A stretch of DNA of 64,000 nucleotides. Origin: UBA1141 sp963665155. GTDB lineage: Bacteria > Chloroflexota > Dehalococcoidia > Lucifugimonadales > UBA3495. Made by a program: the position numbers and the translations under genes. The stretch covers positions 868,001 through 932,000 of the forward strand of contig CAXXFI010000002.1 in assembly GCA_963665155.2 (NCBI GenBank). Reading direction: 5' to 3'. The notes under the pieces are model-generated. The model did not search any database and was not told the DNA's origin. It saw only the letters and a list, made by a program, of their open reading frames with translations. Shown here one piece after another: positions 8,233-17,928 of this stretch; position 1 is the first letter of the stretch; every line of letters begins with the position of its first letter.

Positions 8233-9313
8233 CTATCGGGCGTCCACGGTAGAGAACCTCCAGTCGATGGTTGCCTCGGCCTGGTTTCGTTCGGATTCCA
8301 ATGCGGCAATTTCCCGTTTGAGGACTTCTTCATCGCCAATGCGACGATTCAAACATTGTTTGCCGAATACGCTGCGCTCAATCTCTGCCATATTGAGCCA
8401 GCTTCCATGCTTGGGAGTATACTGAAACTCCAGTCGTCTGATTATCCCTCTGGCCTCTTTAGGCTCGAAGGCCTGGTACAGGGAGGCGGGTCTATGGGTG
8501 TTCAGGTTGTCCAGCACCACTCTAATCCTCTCTACTTCAGGGTAAGCTGTATCCACCAACCAGCGCATCTGATGACCGAAGTCTTTCATGGTACGACGCT
8601 CGGTCACCGCCAGGTGCCGCCAGCCCGCCAATGGCTCACACAACATAAACAGGTTCCGGGCTCCATTGCGCCTGTACTCGTAATCAAATCGCTCCCGCCG
8701 TCCCGCCTTGGCCGGTAGGGGAGACCTCTTTTCCGCTACCAACTGCTTGGAGGTTTCGTCGAAACAGACTACGGGGCGTTTAGGGTCATAGGGTTCCCCG
8801 TAGAGGTCCAGCACGTCCTCCATGGCAGCTACGAATTCGGCGCTTACCTCAGGTATGCACCATTCCTTCTTCGTCCACGGCTTAAGTTCGTTTTTTTCAG
8901 TACCTGCCGGACCGTCTCCCGGCAAATGGAGTCGGTGAATTCCAGCTTCACCACTTGGTCGGCGAGCAATCGCAAGGTCCAGGGGGTGTGCCCCGCGGGG
9001 GCCGAACTACAGGCCACGGCCACCAAGTGGGCTTCTTGCTTCCCATCAAGTTTGCGCCGTTTTCCAGGCCGTGGCCGGTCATTGAGGGCACGTTCCAACC
9101 CTCCTTCCACGAAACGCTGCCGCACCCGGCTGACCGTGGAGGGACCTACCATAACAGCTTCGGCAATCTGCTGGTCGGTAGCCCTTCATCGGCCTTACAC
9201 AAAATCAAGGACCGCTTCACCTTGCGTGCCGACGATTTGCCACGCCGGGTTATCTCCAACAAGTGCTCCCGTTCCTCTTGGGTCAAGTTCACAAGGTATT
9301 GTTTAGCAGGCAT
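8233..9313 (-). pseudogene. IS630-family transposase, frameshifted
   Basis: Starting at ATG 9313 (MPAKQYLVNLTQEEREHLLE), the reading must change frame near 9180 and again near 8890 to give a full IS630 transposase. The pieces are an N-terminal helix-turn-helix region (VGPSTVSRVRQRFVEGGLERAL), then a DDE domain. The DDE domain shows VVCFDETSKQLVAE (first D), RVVLDNLNTHRPASL (second D) and HGSWLNMAEIERSVFGKQCL (E). Some IS630 relatives use programmed frameshifting, but two shifts without obvious slippery runs make decay more likely. Confidence 0.8.
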
Positions 9314-9465
9314 TCCCCACACCTCCCCGCAATTACCAGAATGCCTACATTATACATTTTATGAAATTAGTCAAATATGCGGACGCAGTACTAGTATTAC
9401 AACGTCAGTTAGTTTGATAGGATGACTGTGTAGCTGGAGAGGGAATAGGCGGGTGAGGTGGGGAT

Positions 9466-10749
9466 GTGGATGCGGCAGCTTTCGAGCAGGTGTACGGGTC
9501 ATTTCGGGATTTTCACGCTTACTTCGCGCCGCTGTTTGGCCGCCGGGAGACGCGGGAGCACAGCGGTCATTATCTCCAGGCCCTGCTGGTACAGTCTGGG
9601 GAGCGGCGCAACGCTGAGAACCTGTCGGAGACGGTTCCGGGGTCAGCCCGAGGGATGCAGCGGTTTCTCACCGATTCTCCCTGGGACGATGAGGTGATTA
9701 TAGGACGGCTGCAGGAGTACCTGGGAACCCGGCTGGAGCATCCGGAAGGGGTGTGGGTGCTGGACGGCAGCGACTTTCCCAAGCAGGGGAGGAAGTCGGT
9801 GGGAGTGGCCCGGCAGTACTGCGGGAGGCTGGGGAAGGTGGCCAACTGCCAGGCGGGGATGTTCCTGGCCTATGTCAGCCCGTTGGGACGGGCATTGGTG
9901 GACAAGGGGCTGTATCTGCCCGAGAGTTGGACCTCGGACAAAGACCGGTGTGAGGCGGCGGGTGTGCCGGAGGATAGGCAGGGCTACCGGTCCAAGACGG
10001 AGTTGGCCTTGGAGATGGTGGGGCGGGCGCAGGAGCGGGGCCACCTGAAGGCTGGATGGGTCGCGGCGGACGACGCCTTCGGGATGTCGCCGTCCTTCCG
10101 GGAGGGCCTGGCGGCCTTGGGGATGTGGTACGTGCTGGACGTTCCGTCCGGCTTTACGGTGTGGCCGCCGGAGCCTGCCTGGACCAGTGCGGAGTATCAG
10201 GGATTCGGGCGTCCCCGCAAACCCAGGCTGCGAGACGGTCAGCGCCGGACCATGGAGCAGCGCAGCGACGAGTTGCCGGAGGAGGCCTGGCGTGAGATTA
10301 CGGTGGCCGAGGGAAGCCAGGGGCCACGCAGCTACCTTTTCAGCGCCCAGAGGGTGCGACCGACCAGCAGGCGCAAGCCCGGCGAAATCCACTGGGCCGT
10401 CTACCGCCGGAACCGGGACGGCAGCGAACCCCGCTACTACCTGTCCAATGCTCCGGAGGATACCCCGTTGGAGACCCTGGCATACGTGGGAGGCTCCCGT
10501 TGGCGTATAGAAACGGAGTTTGAGACGGAGAAAAGCGACGTAGGCCTGGACGAGTACGAGACCCGCACCTGGGCTGGCTGGCATCACCACGTGGCCCTGT
10601 GCCTGCTGGGCGGAGCTTTTCTGCTGAGCCTGCAACAGGCTTGGGGGGAAAAAGATGCCCCGGATCACGAGGCCGCAGGTCTACCGGGTGGTGCGGGAAA
10701 TGCTGCCCCGGGAACGGTTCGGGCCAACCGAGTTGCTGCGGTGGCTTGA
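9466..10749 (+). CDS. IS701-family DDE transposase, copy 1
   Basis: This 427-residue transposase starts at GTG 9466, preceded by GAGGTGGGG. The DDE residues lie in WVLDGSDFPKQGRKSVG (near 97), WVAADDAFGMSPSF (near 197) and RIETEFETEKSDVGLDEYE (near 345-360). After SLQQAWGEK the in-frame C-terminus is alanine-rich and unlike the family. The expected C-terminus (MPRITRPQVYRVVREMLP...) is encoded in the next frame from 10655. A GGGGGGAAAAA run at 10643-10653 sits exactly at the switch point, which suggests slippage-dependent expression of the full protein. Confidence 0.88.
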   Translation: MDAAAFEQVYGSFRDFHAYFAPLFGRRETREHSGHYLQALLVQSGERRNAENLSETVPGSARGMQRFLTDSPWDDEVIIGRLQEYLGTRLEHPEGVWVLDGSDFPKQGRKSVGVARQYCGRLGKVANCQAGMFLAYVSPLGRALVDKGLYLPESWTSDKDRCEAAGVPEDRQGYRSKTELALEMVGRAQERGHLKAGWVAADDAFGMSPSFREGLAALGMWYVLDVPSGFTVWPPEPAWTSAEYQGFGRPRKPRLRDGQRRTMEQRSDELPEEAWREITVAEGSQGPRSYLFSAQRVRPTSRRKPGEIHWAVYRRNRDGSEPRYYLSNAPEDTPLETLAYVGGSRWRIETEFETEKSDVGLDEYETRTWAGWHHHVALCLLGGAFLLSLQQAWGEKDAPDHEAAGLPGGAGNAAPGTVRANRVAAVA

Positions 10750-10837
10750 GGATACGCAGGACAGTAACGAACGGGCCAAACGCTCCCATGCCAAGCGCCG
10801 CGCCGCCATGCGGGCATCACCCCACATCCCTCCCTGA
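10655..10837 (+). CDS. IS701 transposase C-terminal reading frame, copy 1
   Basis: This frame is +1 relative to the main transposase and encodes the family-typical tail ITRPQVYRVVREMLP...LLRWLEDTQDSNERAKRSHAKRR. It begins right after the G6A5 run and is identical in all three copies. It is probably translated as part of a frameshifted fusion; separate initiation at ATG 10655 is also possible. Confidence 0.55.
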   Translation: MPRITRPQVYRVVREMLPRERFGPTELLRWLEDTQDSNERAKRSHAKRRAAMRASPHIPP

Positions 10838-10852
10838 ACTGACGTTGTAATA

Positions 10853-12721
10853 CTAGAACTCCGGCCGAAAAGTACCCTGACCTAGGCTGTCCCGATATAC
10901 TGGGCAAGAGATTTAATAAATGGGTGTGGGAGGTTGAGGATGCTGGGAGTACGGTCGGCGCAACGAGGGCTGCTGGAAGCGGATCACCTGTACCTGGACT
11001 ATGTGGGCCGGGGCTCCTTCTATGGCTTCCTGGCCTCCCTGCGGGGACAGCTATTTCGAGACGAAGAGTTCGCCGAGCTATATTGCCCAGACAATGGCCG
11101 GGATAGCGTGCCCCCAAGTCTGGTGGCCACTGCGCTGTTGTTGCAAGCCTACGACAAAGTCAGCGACGCCGAAGCCAAACAGCGGGCGGATTTTGATATC
11201 CGGTGGAAGGTGGCGTTGGGGATTGAGGTGGAGGACCGGCCCTTTGCCAAGAGCACGCTGCAGCTGTTTCGAGCCCAGCTGATCCTCCACGACCGGGTGC
11301 GGGCCGTCTTTCAGCGCAGCCTCCAATTCGCCCGGCAGACCGGATACCTGAAAGGACGCCGGATGAAGGTGGCGGTAGACACCACCTACATTCTGGGCCG
11401 AGGGGCGGTCAAGGACACCTACAACTTGCTGGCCGACGGCATAGTCCAGGTAGTGCGGGCGCTTTCGGACCTGGATGGGACGCGGCCCGAGGAATGGGCC
11501 TTGAGACACGGTCTGGAACTCTACTTTGGCTCCAGTGTGAAGGGAGAGGCAGAGATTGACTGGGACAACCAGAAAGAGCGGCAAGCCTTACTGCAGAAGA
11601 TAGTAGCCGATGCCGATCTGGTGTTGGAGCTGGCCCGTCAGGTCCAGGGTCAGTTCCCCGAGGAGAGCCCCCAGCGCCAGGGTATAGTGGAAGCGGCGGA
11701 GTTGCTGGGGCAACTGTTACTGCAGGATGTGGAACGCCAGGAGGATGGCCCAGCCCTGAAGGATGGGGTAAGCCGGGACCGCATCCCTTCGGTACACGAC
11801 CCGGAGATGCGCCACGGCCGTAAAAGCAGCAGCAAACGCTTCGACGGACATAAGGCTGCCGTGGTGGTGGATACCGATTCCCAACTGGTGACCGCGGTAG
11901 ACATCCTGCCCGGCAATGCCGGTGACAACACTGGAGTCCTGGAACTGGTGGAGCAGAGTGAGGAGAACACGGGCATAGCGGTGGAGGAGACTATCGGGGA
12001 TGCGGCCTATGGGGATGGCGGGACGCGGCAGGCCTTTGCCGATGCTGGTCGGACTCTAATAGCCAAGGTGCCGGGTCGCCCTAATAAGGCCTGCTTCCCC
12101 AAGGAGGACTTCCAGATCGACTTGGAGGCAGGAACCTGCACCTGCCCAGCCGGTAATGTTACCCACACCCTGCGGACCTTCGGCACCCGGACCAACCGGT
12201 TGGGTCGGACCTACCTGGCCCGGAGTTTCCAATTCGACCCGGCGGTCTGCGGCGTATGCCCCCTGCGGTCCCAGTGCGTGGCGGCGCGGTACGGGGCGGG
12301 ACGCACCGTAGCCCTGCATCCCCAAGAGGCGCTCTTGCAACAAGCCCGGGACTTCCAGCGGAGTGAGGGCTTTGCTGAATACCGTAGGCTGCGCCAGGCG
12401 GCCGAGCATCGCCTGGCGCGGCTGGCGCAACTGGGGGTCCGCCAATCTCGCTACTTCGGCCGAGCCAAGACCCGATTCCAACTACTCATGGCGGCCACGG
12501 TGGCCAACCTGACCCTGGTGGCTACCAAGATGGGGATGATATCTCCGGCTCCAGGCTCCTCTCACGATAAACCGGACCAGCAAGCCCCAGGGTCGCCCAT
12601 CGTTACTACCCAATTCATATTGGCCGCAGCCAACTGGGTCACTCTTAGCCTCAGACTTACAGTCCACTGGTTATCCTCCACGCCATCCCGTCACAGCAGG
12701 GCTTTTCAGCCGGGTTTCTAG
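10853..12721 (+). mobile_element. IS1182-family insertion sequence
   Basis: The left end reads CTAGAACTCCGGCCGAAAAG and the complement of the right end reads CTAGAAACCCGGCTGAAAAG, an imperfect terminal inverted repeat of about 20 bp. The first four bases are shared with the CTAG duplication of the IS701 copy inserted at this end. The element encodes one full-length transposase. Confidence 0.75.
10940..12721 (+). CDS. IS1182-family transposase
   Basis: This is an intact transposase of about 593 residues. The N-terminal domain (DYVGRGSFYGFLASLRGQLF, then VPPSLVATALLLQAYDKVSD) and KSTLQLFRAQLILHD are typical of IS1182. The DDE core shows MKVAVDTTYILGRGAVKDT, EMRHGRKSSSKRFDGHKAAVVVD, ETIGDAAYGDG and, after a zinc-like CTCPAG...CGVCPLRSQC region, a C-terminal LMAATVANLTLVATKMG. 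ATG 10940 is preceded by GGAGGTTGAGG. The final 60 residues run through the right terminal repeat and probably are not functional. Confidence 0.9.
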   Translation: MLGVRSAQRGLLEADHLYLDYVGRGSFYGFLASLRGQLFRDEEFAELYCPDNGRDSVPPSLVATALLLQAYDKVSDAEAKQRADFDIRWKVALGIEVEDRPFAKSTLQLFRAQLILHDRVRAVFQRSLQFARQTGYLKGRRMKVAVDTTYILGRGAVKDTYNLLADGIVQVVRALSDLDGTRPEEWALRHGLELYFGSSVKGEAEIDWDNQKERQALLQKIVADADLVLELARQVQGQFPEESPQRQGIVEAAELLGQLLLQDVERQEDGPALKDGVSRDRIPSVHDPEMRHGRKSSSKRFDGHKAAVVVDTDSQLVTAVDILPGNAGDNTGVLELVEQSEENTGIAVEETIGDAAYGDGGTRQAFADAGRTLIAKVPGRPNKACFPKEDFQIDLEAGTCTCPAGNVTHTLRTFGTRTNRLGRTYLARSFQFDPAVCGVCPLRSQCVAARYGAGRTVALHPQEALLQQARDFQRSEGFAEYRRLRQAAEHRLARLAQLGVRQSRYFGRAKTRFQLLMAATVANLTLVATKMGMISPAPGSSHDKPDQQAPGSPIVTTQFILAAANWVTLSLRLTVHWLSSTPSRHSRAFQPGF

Positions 12722-12735
12722 GCGCATCAAGTCAA

Positions 12736-12764
12736 GGACGACCCGACTATATGTTGGGTCGTCC
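12736..12764 (+). terminator. Hairpin downstream of the IS1182 element
   Basis: GGACGACCC (12736-12744) and GGGTCGTCC (12756-12764) form a 9-bp GC-rich stem with an 11-base loop, followed by CTATTATTGTTC. It is a plausible Rho-independent terminator, but the T run is interrupted. Confidence 0.5.
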
Positions 12765-12876
12765 CTATTATTGTTCCGCCTACATACTCCTCGTCAGGAG
12801 ATTCGGCTCAGCCGCTGCAATCTATTTAAAAAATTGGAGTATCTTCCCAGTATCTTCCGAGGAATCGGAGCATTGT

Positions 12877-15800
12877 ATGAAAGACGAGAATAAGACCAAA
12901 CCGCAGCTAATTGACGAGTTGGCAGAACTCAGAGGACGCAAGGATGCTTTCCAGGAAATGGCCGAGCAGTCAGCGGATTCCATAGTGACGACTGACCTCA
13001 CTGGCCGTATAACTTACTGAAGCCCTGGGGCCGAAAACCTCTCGGGACACACAGCAGAGGACGTGTTGGGAACCCGCGTGTCAAACCTCTACAGGGGAGG
13101 AGTTGAGGAGGCTGCGATGCTCATGGAACGCGTCCAGCTCCCCAACTACAATTTGGCCATCCGCAAAAAAGATGGGGATTGGTTTGAGGCCGACGTCTCC
13201 CTCTCTTTTCTCCGCAATCACAGCGGCGCAGTAGTCGGCACACTCGCTGTAACCAAAGACATCACCGAGCAAAAACGAGCCGAAGAAGCATTAAACAAAG
13301 AAAAAGAACGCTCCGACGCCCTCTACCAAGTCTCCAACATGCTGGCTGGCGCCCACGACACCGATGAAGTGCTGGATCTGATGTTGAATGAGGCTGCTCG
13401 GCTCGTAGGAGCAAACTCAGCTTATATTCGCTTATTGGAAGGGGACAGCTTGGTGATGAGCGCAGCCACTGAGACAGCCGCCGATTTTCTTGCTGAGATC
13501 ACAGAAAATAATCCTAGATTGGTAGTCGAAGGGGGGAGCAGCTTCGTAGGTCACGTGATGGCCACAAAAAAACCATTGGTCATGGAGGACGCCACGAAGT
13601 ACATGTTCCAAACACCGATAGGGCGCCAACTCGCCAAGAAATATGGTTTCCGTGGTGCCGGTGCGGTTCCATTGTTGGCCAACGACCGACCATCGGGCGT
13701 CCTCGTTGTGGCAGACACTCGCATACGCCTCTTTACCGACGATGAAGTTTCCTTGCTGACAGCCTTCGCGGATCAGGCAGCCTTGGCGCTAGAAAAAGCC
13801 CGGCTTCTGAGCGATGCGGAGCGGGAGAAGGACCGCGCAGAGACTGAGAATGAACGCTCGGACGCCCTCTACCGAGTCTCCAACCGGCTGGCCGGCGTCC
13901 ACGATACGGATGAAGTGCTGGATCTGAATGTCAACGAGGCTGTCCGGTTAGTAGGAGCGAATGCGGCAACGATTCAGTTGTTGAAGGGAGAGGTAATAGT
14001 GCCCATAGTCGCCACAGAGTCTGCAGCCGACTTTCTTGCCGATCTCACCGCACTCCCGACACTTGTAATCCAAGAGGCGACGAGCGGTGCCAGTCATGTA
14101 TTGGCCACAAAGAAACCATTGGTATCGGAGGACGTAACAGAGGGCGACTACGTCAACCCAGGGGCGCGTCTATTGCCCTAAAAATACAAGTTTCACGGAG
14201 CCGCCGCAGTTCCTCTCCTGGCTAATGACCGGTCTGTTGGGGTTTGACTGTTTATGACACGCGCATCCGCCGTTCACAGAAGACGAAGTTTCTCTGCTCA
14301 CAGCCTTCGCAGACCAGGCGTTGTTGGCGCTGGATAAGGCGCGGCTTTTGAACGAAGCAGAGACCGAGAAAGAACGCGCAGAGACCGAAAATGAACGTTC
14401 GGACGCGCTCTACCAAATTTCCAACCAACTGGCTGGCGCCCATCACACAGACGAAATGCTGAACTTGATTGTGAACGAGGCTACACGTCTGCTTGGCGCA
14501 TACGGAGCCGTGATTCGTCTGTTGGAGGGAGATATCTTAGTGGCCAGCGTCGCCACGGAATCCGCCGCAACCTTTCTTGCGAGCATGAAAACGCCCCTCA
14601 AAGTTGGAGAAGGTATGGCGGGCCATGTCATGGCCACCAAGAAACCCTTGTCCGGAGAAAATGGCGCTCATATGCTTTCCCCAGAATCCCGTCTGCTCTT
14701 TGAAGAACAAGGGATTGACCTGAAAGCGAGTGTTATGGTTCCATTATTGGCCGACGACCGACCATTGGGCGTCCTCGCAGTGGTGGAAAAACGTATCCGC
14801 CGCTTCACCGAAGACGAGGTATCCCTCTCAACCGCGTTCGCCGACCAGGCATCGCTGGCACTGGAGAAGGCGCGGCTATTAAACGAGGCGCAGCGGGAGA
14901 AAGAACGCTCGGACGCCCTTTACCAAGTTTCCAACAAGCTGGCTGGTATACACGACACGCACGAGGTGCTGGACTTAATCGTGAACGAGGCGACCAGGCT
15001 CCTTGGCGCTTCAGGTGCTTATACTCGCTTGTTCGAAGGGAACGTTTTGATGACGAGCGTCGCTAAGGAGTTCGTAGCGGAATTTGTTGCGAAGGTTGCC
15101 TAGGATAGGCCCTTGGTAGTGATTGAACAAGGCACGTCAATACAGGGTCAGGTGTTGGCCACAAAGAAACCAATCGTGGCCGAGGACGTTTCGGAGCATG
15201 AATTGGCATCTCCAAGTGCCCGTGCGATGGCCATAGATTTAGGACTCCACAGGTTCGCATCGGTTCCTCTGTTGGCCGACGACAAATCTATAGGCGTCCT
15301 CAATGTTATTGACCAACGCATCCGCCGCTTCACCGACGATGAAGTTTCCTTGCTAACCGCCTTCGCCGACCAGGCGTCACTGACCTTGGAAAAAGCGAGG
15401 CTCTTGAGTGAGGCGCAGCGGGAGAGAGAACGCGCAGAAACGGAGAAGGAACGCTCGGATGCCCTCTACCATATTTCCAACCAACTTGCGGGTGCTCACG
15501 ACATTGACGAAGTTCTAAAACTCATCGTAAATGAGGCATCTCGGCTAGTTGGCACACCCTATATCAGCTTGCGACTTTTGCAAAGAGACGCATTGGTCCC
15601 ATGGGCCAATACGGGGGCCGAGGCAATCTATGCCACTAGTAGACCAGTTCTCAAAGCGGAAGAAGGCACGAGCGGTTCGGGCCATGCGATGGCCACCAAG
15701 AAACCCTTGATTGGTGAGGCCGCCAGGCAGATGTCTGCTCCGGAAACCGTTCGGGTGTTAGAGGAACATGGATTTTATGCAACCGCCGTCTTTCCCTTGT

Positions 15801-17759
15801 TGGCAGAAGACCGGTCTATTGGCACACTCAGCATTGCGGACAAGCACATCCTCAACCTTACTCATGATGAAGTTTCGTTGCTATCTGCCTTCGCCGACCA
15901 GGCGTCATCGGCGTTGGAGAAAGCCCGCTTGTTGCAAGAAGCCGAGACAAGGGAGCGGGAAGCCACCCAACTTTACGAGATTACCACCCAGCTAGCGTCC
16001 AGTCCTGATATGGATAGCATTCTGGATTTAATCACCGAGTAGGCCAGGGAGTTGCTTGAGAGCGATACTTCCGCCACCGCACGATACGACGCGGACAGTG
16101 GCGGACTCGTGATGCCAGACTGGTCCGGAGGCAACTTTATCGCTGGCGAAATCGGCACTGTAATCCCAACGGGTGTCTCAACTTCGGGACGGGCCTACGC
16201 TGAGCGTCGGCCGGTTTTGAGCCCGGATTACCTCGCCGATGAGTCGATTGCCTCCGACGATGCTGTGAGGAATCGAATAATTCAGGTCGGCTTTCGTGCA
16301 GGCCTGTCAGTGCCTATCATCATACGTGATGAAGTTTACGGGGTAATAGCGACCCATTTTTTCACAATTCATAACTTCACCGACGGCGAAATCCAACTCC
16401 TCCAGGCTCTGGCCGACAGCGCCGCCGTCGCCATCGGCAACGCCCGTTTCATCCACGAGACTCAGCAGGCCAGGAAAGATGCCGAGGCACGGGAGCGGCA
16501 AACGGCCCAACTCTACGCAGTAACCGCCCAACTAGCCTCCAAGCACGACTTGGACAGCGTCCTCAACCTCATTACCCAGCAGGCGGCCGAGTTCATGAGT
16601 GGGAGAGCAGGGAACACTAATAAGTTCGACCATGATCGCGGCGGCCTTGTTGTTGCTACCATGTACGGCCTCGATCCGGAATGGAAAAACTCGTTTTTGT
16701 ACGGCCAGGAGAAGGGGTTACCGGCCGCGCTTTTCAGGAGCGGCGGGTGATTTGGACTGATGACGACATTGGTGACCCATCCAACGTAATCTCCGATCCC
16801 GAATCTATCAAGCTTATGGCGGCTCTGGCCTCAGATTGGGGCGTGATAATCATTCGGAACGAAGTTTATGGGATCCTTCAAGTGGACTTCGACAACCACC
16901 GGGGATTTTCGGACGAAGACATTAATCTGATCCAATTCCTGGCCGACAGCGCCGCCGTGCCTATCAACAACGCCCGGTTCATCGACGAGACCCAGCAGGC
17001 TAGGGAAGACGCTGAGGAAGCCAACCGCACCAAGAGCAAGTTCCTGGCCAACATGAGCCACGAACTGCGTACTCCCCTCAATGCAATCATCGGCTACAGC
17101 GAGATGCTCCAAGAGGAAGCAGCCGAACGGATGGACGACGACTTCGGCCCCGACTTGGAGCGAATCAACGGAGCGGGCAAACACTTGCTGGGGCTGATTA
17201 ACGACGTCTTGGACATCTCAAAGATCGAAGCCGGAGCGATGACATATACCTGGAGACTTTCCCCGTCGCGGCGATGGTTCAAGATGTGCAAGCCACGATC
17301 CAACCCTTGGTGGAAAAGAACTCCAACTCTTTAGAGATAGAGTGCCCCGAGTCAGTTGGTTCCATCCACTCCGACGTGACCAAGGTCAGGCAAGGACTCC
17401 TGAACCTGCTCAGCAACGCCAGCAAGTTCACCGAACAGGGGACGATCTCACTTACAATCAGCCGGGGCACCGAAGAAGGCGTTGAGTGGGTCAATTTCGC
17501 CGTATCCGACACGGGCATCGGCATGACTGAAGAACAAATGGGAGGCCTTTTTCAGGCTTTCGCTCAGGCCGAGGCATCCACTAGCCGCAGGTTTGGCGGT
17601 ACCGGGTTGGGACTGGCAATCATCAAGCATTTCTGCCAAATGATGGGTGGCGGGGTCCTGGTGGAAAGTGAAGCTGGTATTGGATCGACGTTTACTACGA
17701 AGTTGCCATCGGTGGTGGCGGAAATTCAAGGGGCGCAAGTTAGTCCTTATGGGGTCTGA
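12877..17759 (+). pseudogene. Giant PAS/multi-GAF sensor histidine kinase, degraded
   Basis: The start ATG 12877 follows GGAG. A PAS domain (QSADSIVTTDLTGRITY...SPGAENLSGHTAEDVLG) leads into at least five tandem GAF repeats, each with ALYQVSN.LAG.HDTDEVL and DDEVSLLTAFADQA.LALEKARLL blocks. A histidine kinase follows with H-box KFLANMSHELRTPLNAIIGY near 17040 and the ATPase blocks LLSNASKF, DTGIGM and GGTGLGLAI (17400-17620). It is interrupted by TGA 13018 (expected Trp), TAA 14179, TAG 15101 (expected Glu) and TAG 16040 (expected Gln). Frameshifts lie near 14240, 14271, 16700 and 17240. Intact, it would be a cytosolic sensor of about 1600 residues. A related fragment is at 36416-37876. Confidence 0.9.
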
Positions 17760-17928
17760 TCAATGCCTGGCCAAGGCTATTTAATCTGACCACAGCCCGG
17801 ATGGGGCCGATGAAAAAGCTAGATGCATGGAGCCGACTATTACCTGACCAGGCATCACCCCTTCCACTCCTAATGGTGAAATACCAACTTGCCTCTATCG
17901 CATACCATCTTAGAATGCGCGTCAAGAC

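Larger units (their letters stand above)
8109..9391 (-). mobile_element. IS630-family element, decayed
   Basis: Terminal inverted repeats begin GTACTACATCC at 8109 and, on the other strand, GTACTGCGTCC at 9391; both continue into ATATTTGACTAAT. Each end is flanked by TA (8107-8108 and 9392-9393), the TA target duplication typical of the IS630/mariner group. The transposase inside is broken. The right end directly abuts the IS701 copy. Confidence 0.8.
9395..10852 (+). mobile_element. IS701-family insertion sequence, copy 1 (1458 bp)
   Basis: The ends carry a 16-bp terminal inverted repeat, TATTACAACGTCAGTT, and are flanked by a direct CTAG duplication (9391-9394 and 10853-10856). This agrees with the 4-bp YTAR target known for the IS701 family. 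Copies 2 (25918-27375) and 3 (46555-48012, inverted) have the same length, ends and encoded protein, so transposition is recent. This copy landed at the exact junction between the IS630 and IS1182 elements. Confidence 0.92.

Noticed and set aside
8170..8718. 182-codon + strand frame over the IS630 element
   Set aside because: It is antisense to the transposase and begins within the hairpin repeat.
9643..10668. 341-codon open frame antisense to the IS701 transposase, repeated in all three copies
   Set aside because: It is the shadow of a GC-rich gene with a strong codon pattern. The translation is Pro/Arg/His/Gln-rich with no family features.
13018..13020. TGA in the PAS domain of the large kinase gene, and a similar TGA at 22834, as possible selenocysteine or TGA=Trp recoding
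   Set aside because: Both replace an expected Trp, but the same genes also contain TAA, TAG or frameshifts, there is no SECIS-like hairpin, and intact genes in the window use TGG for Trp and TGA as a normal stop.
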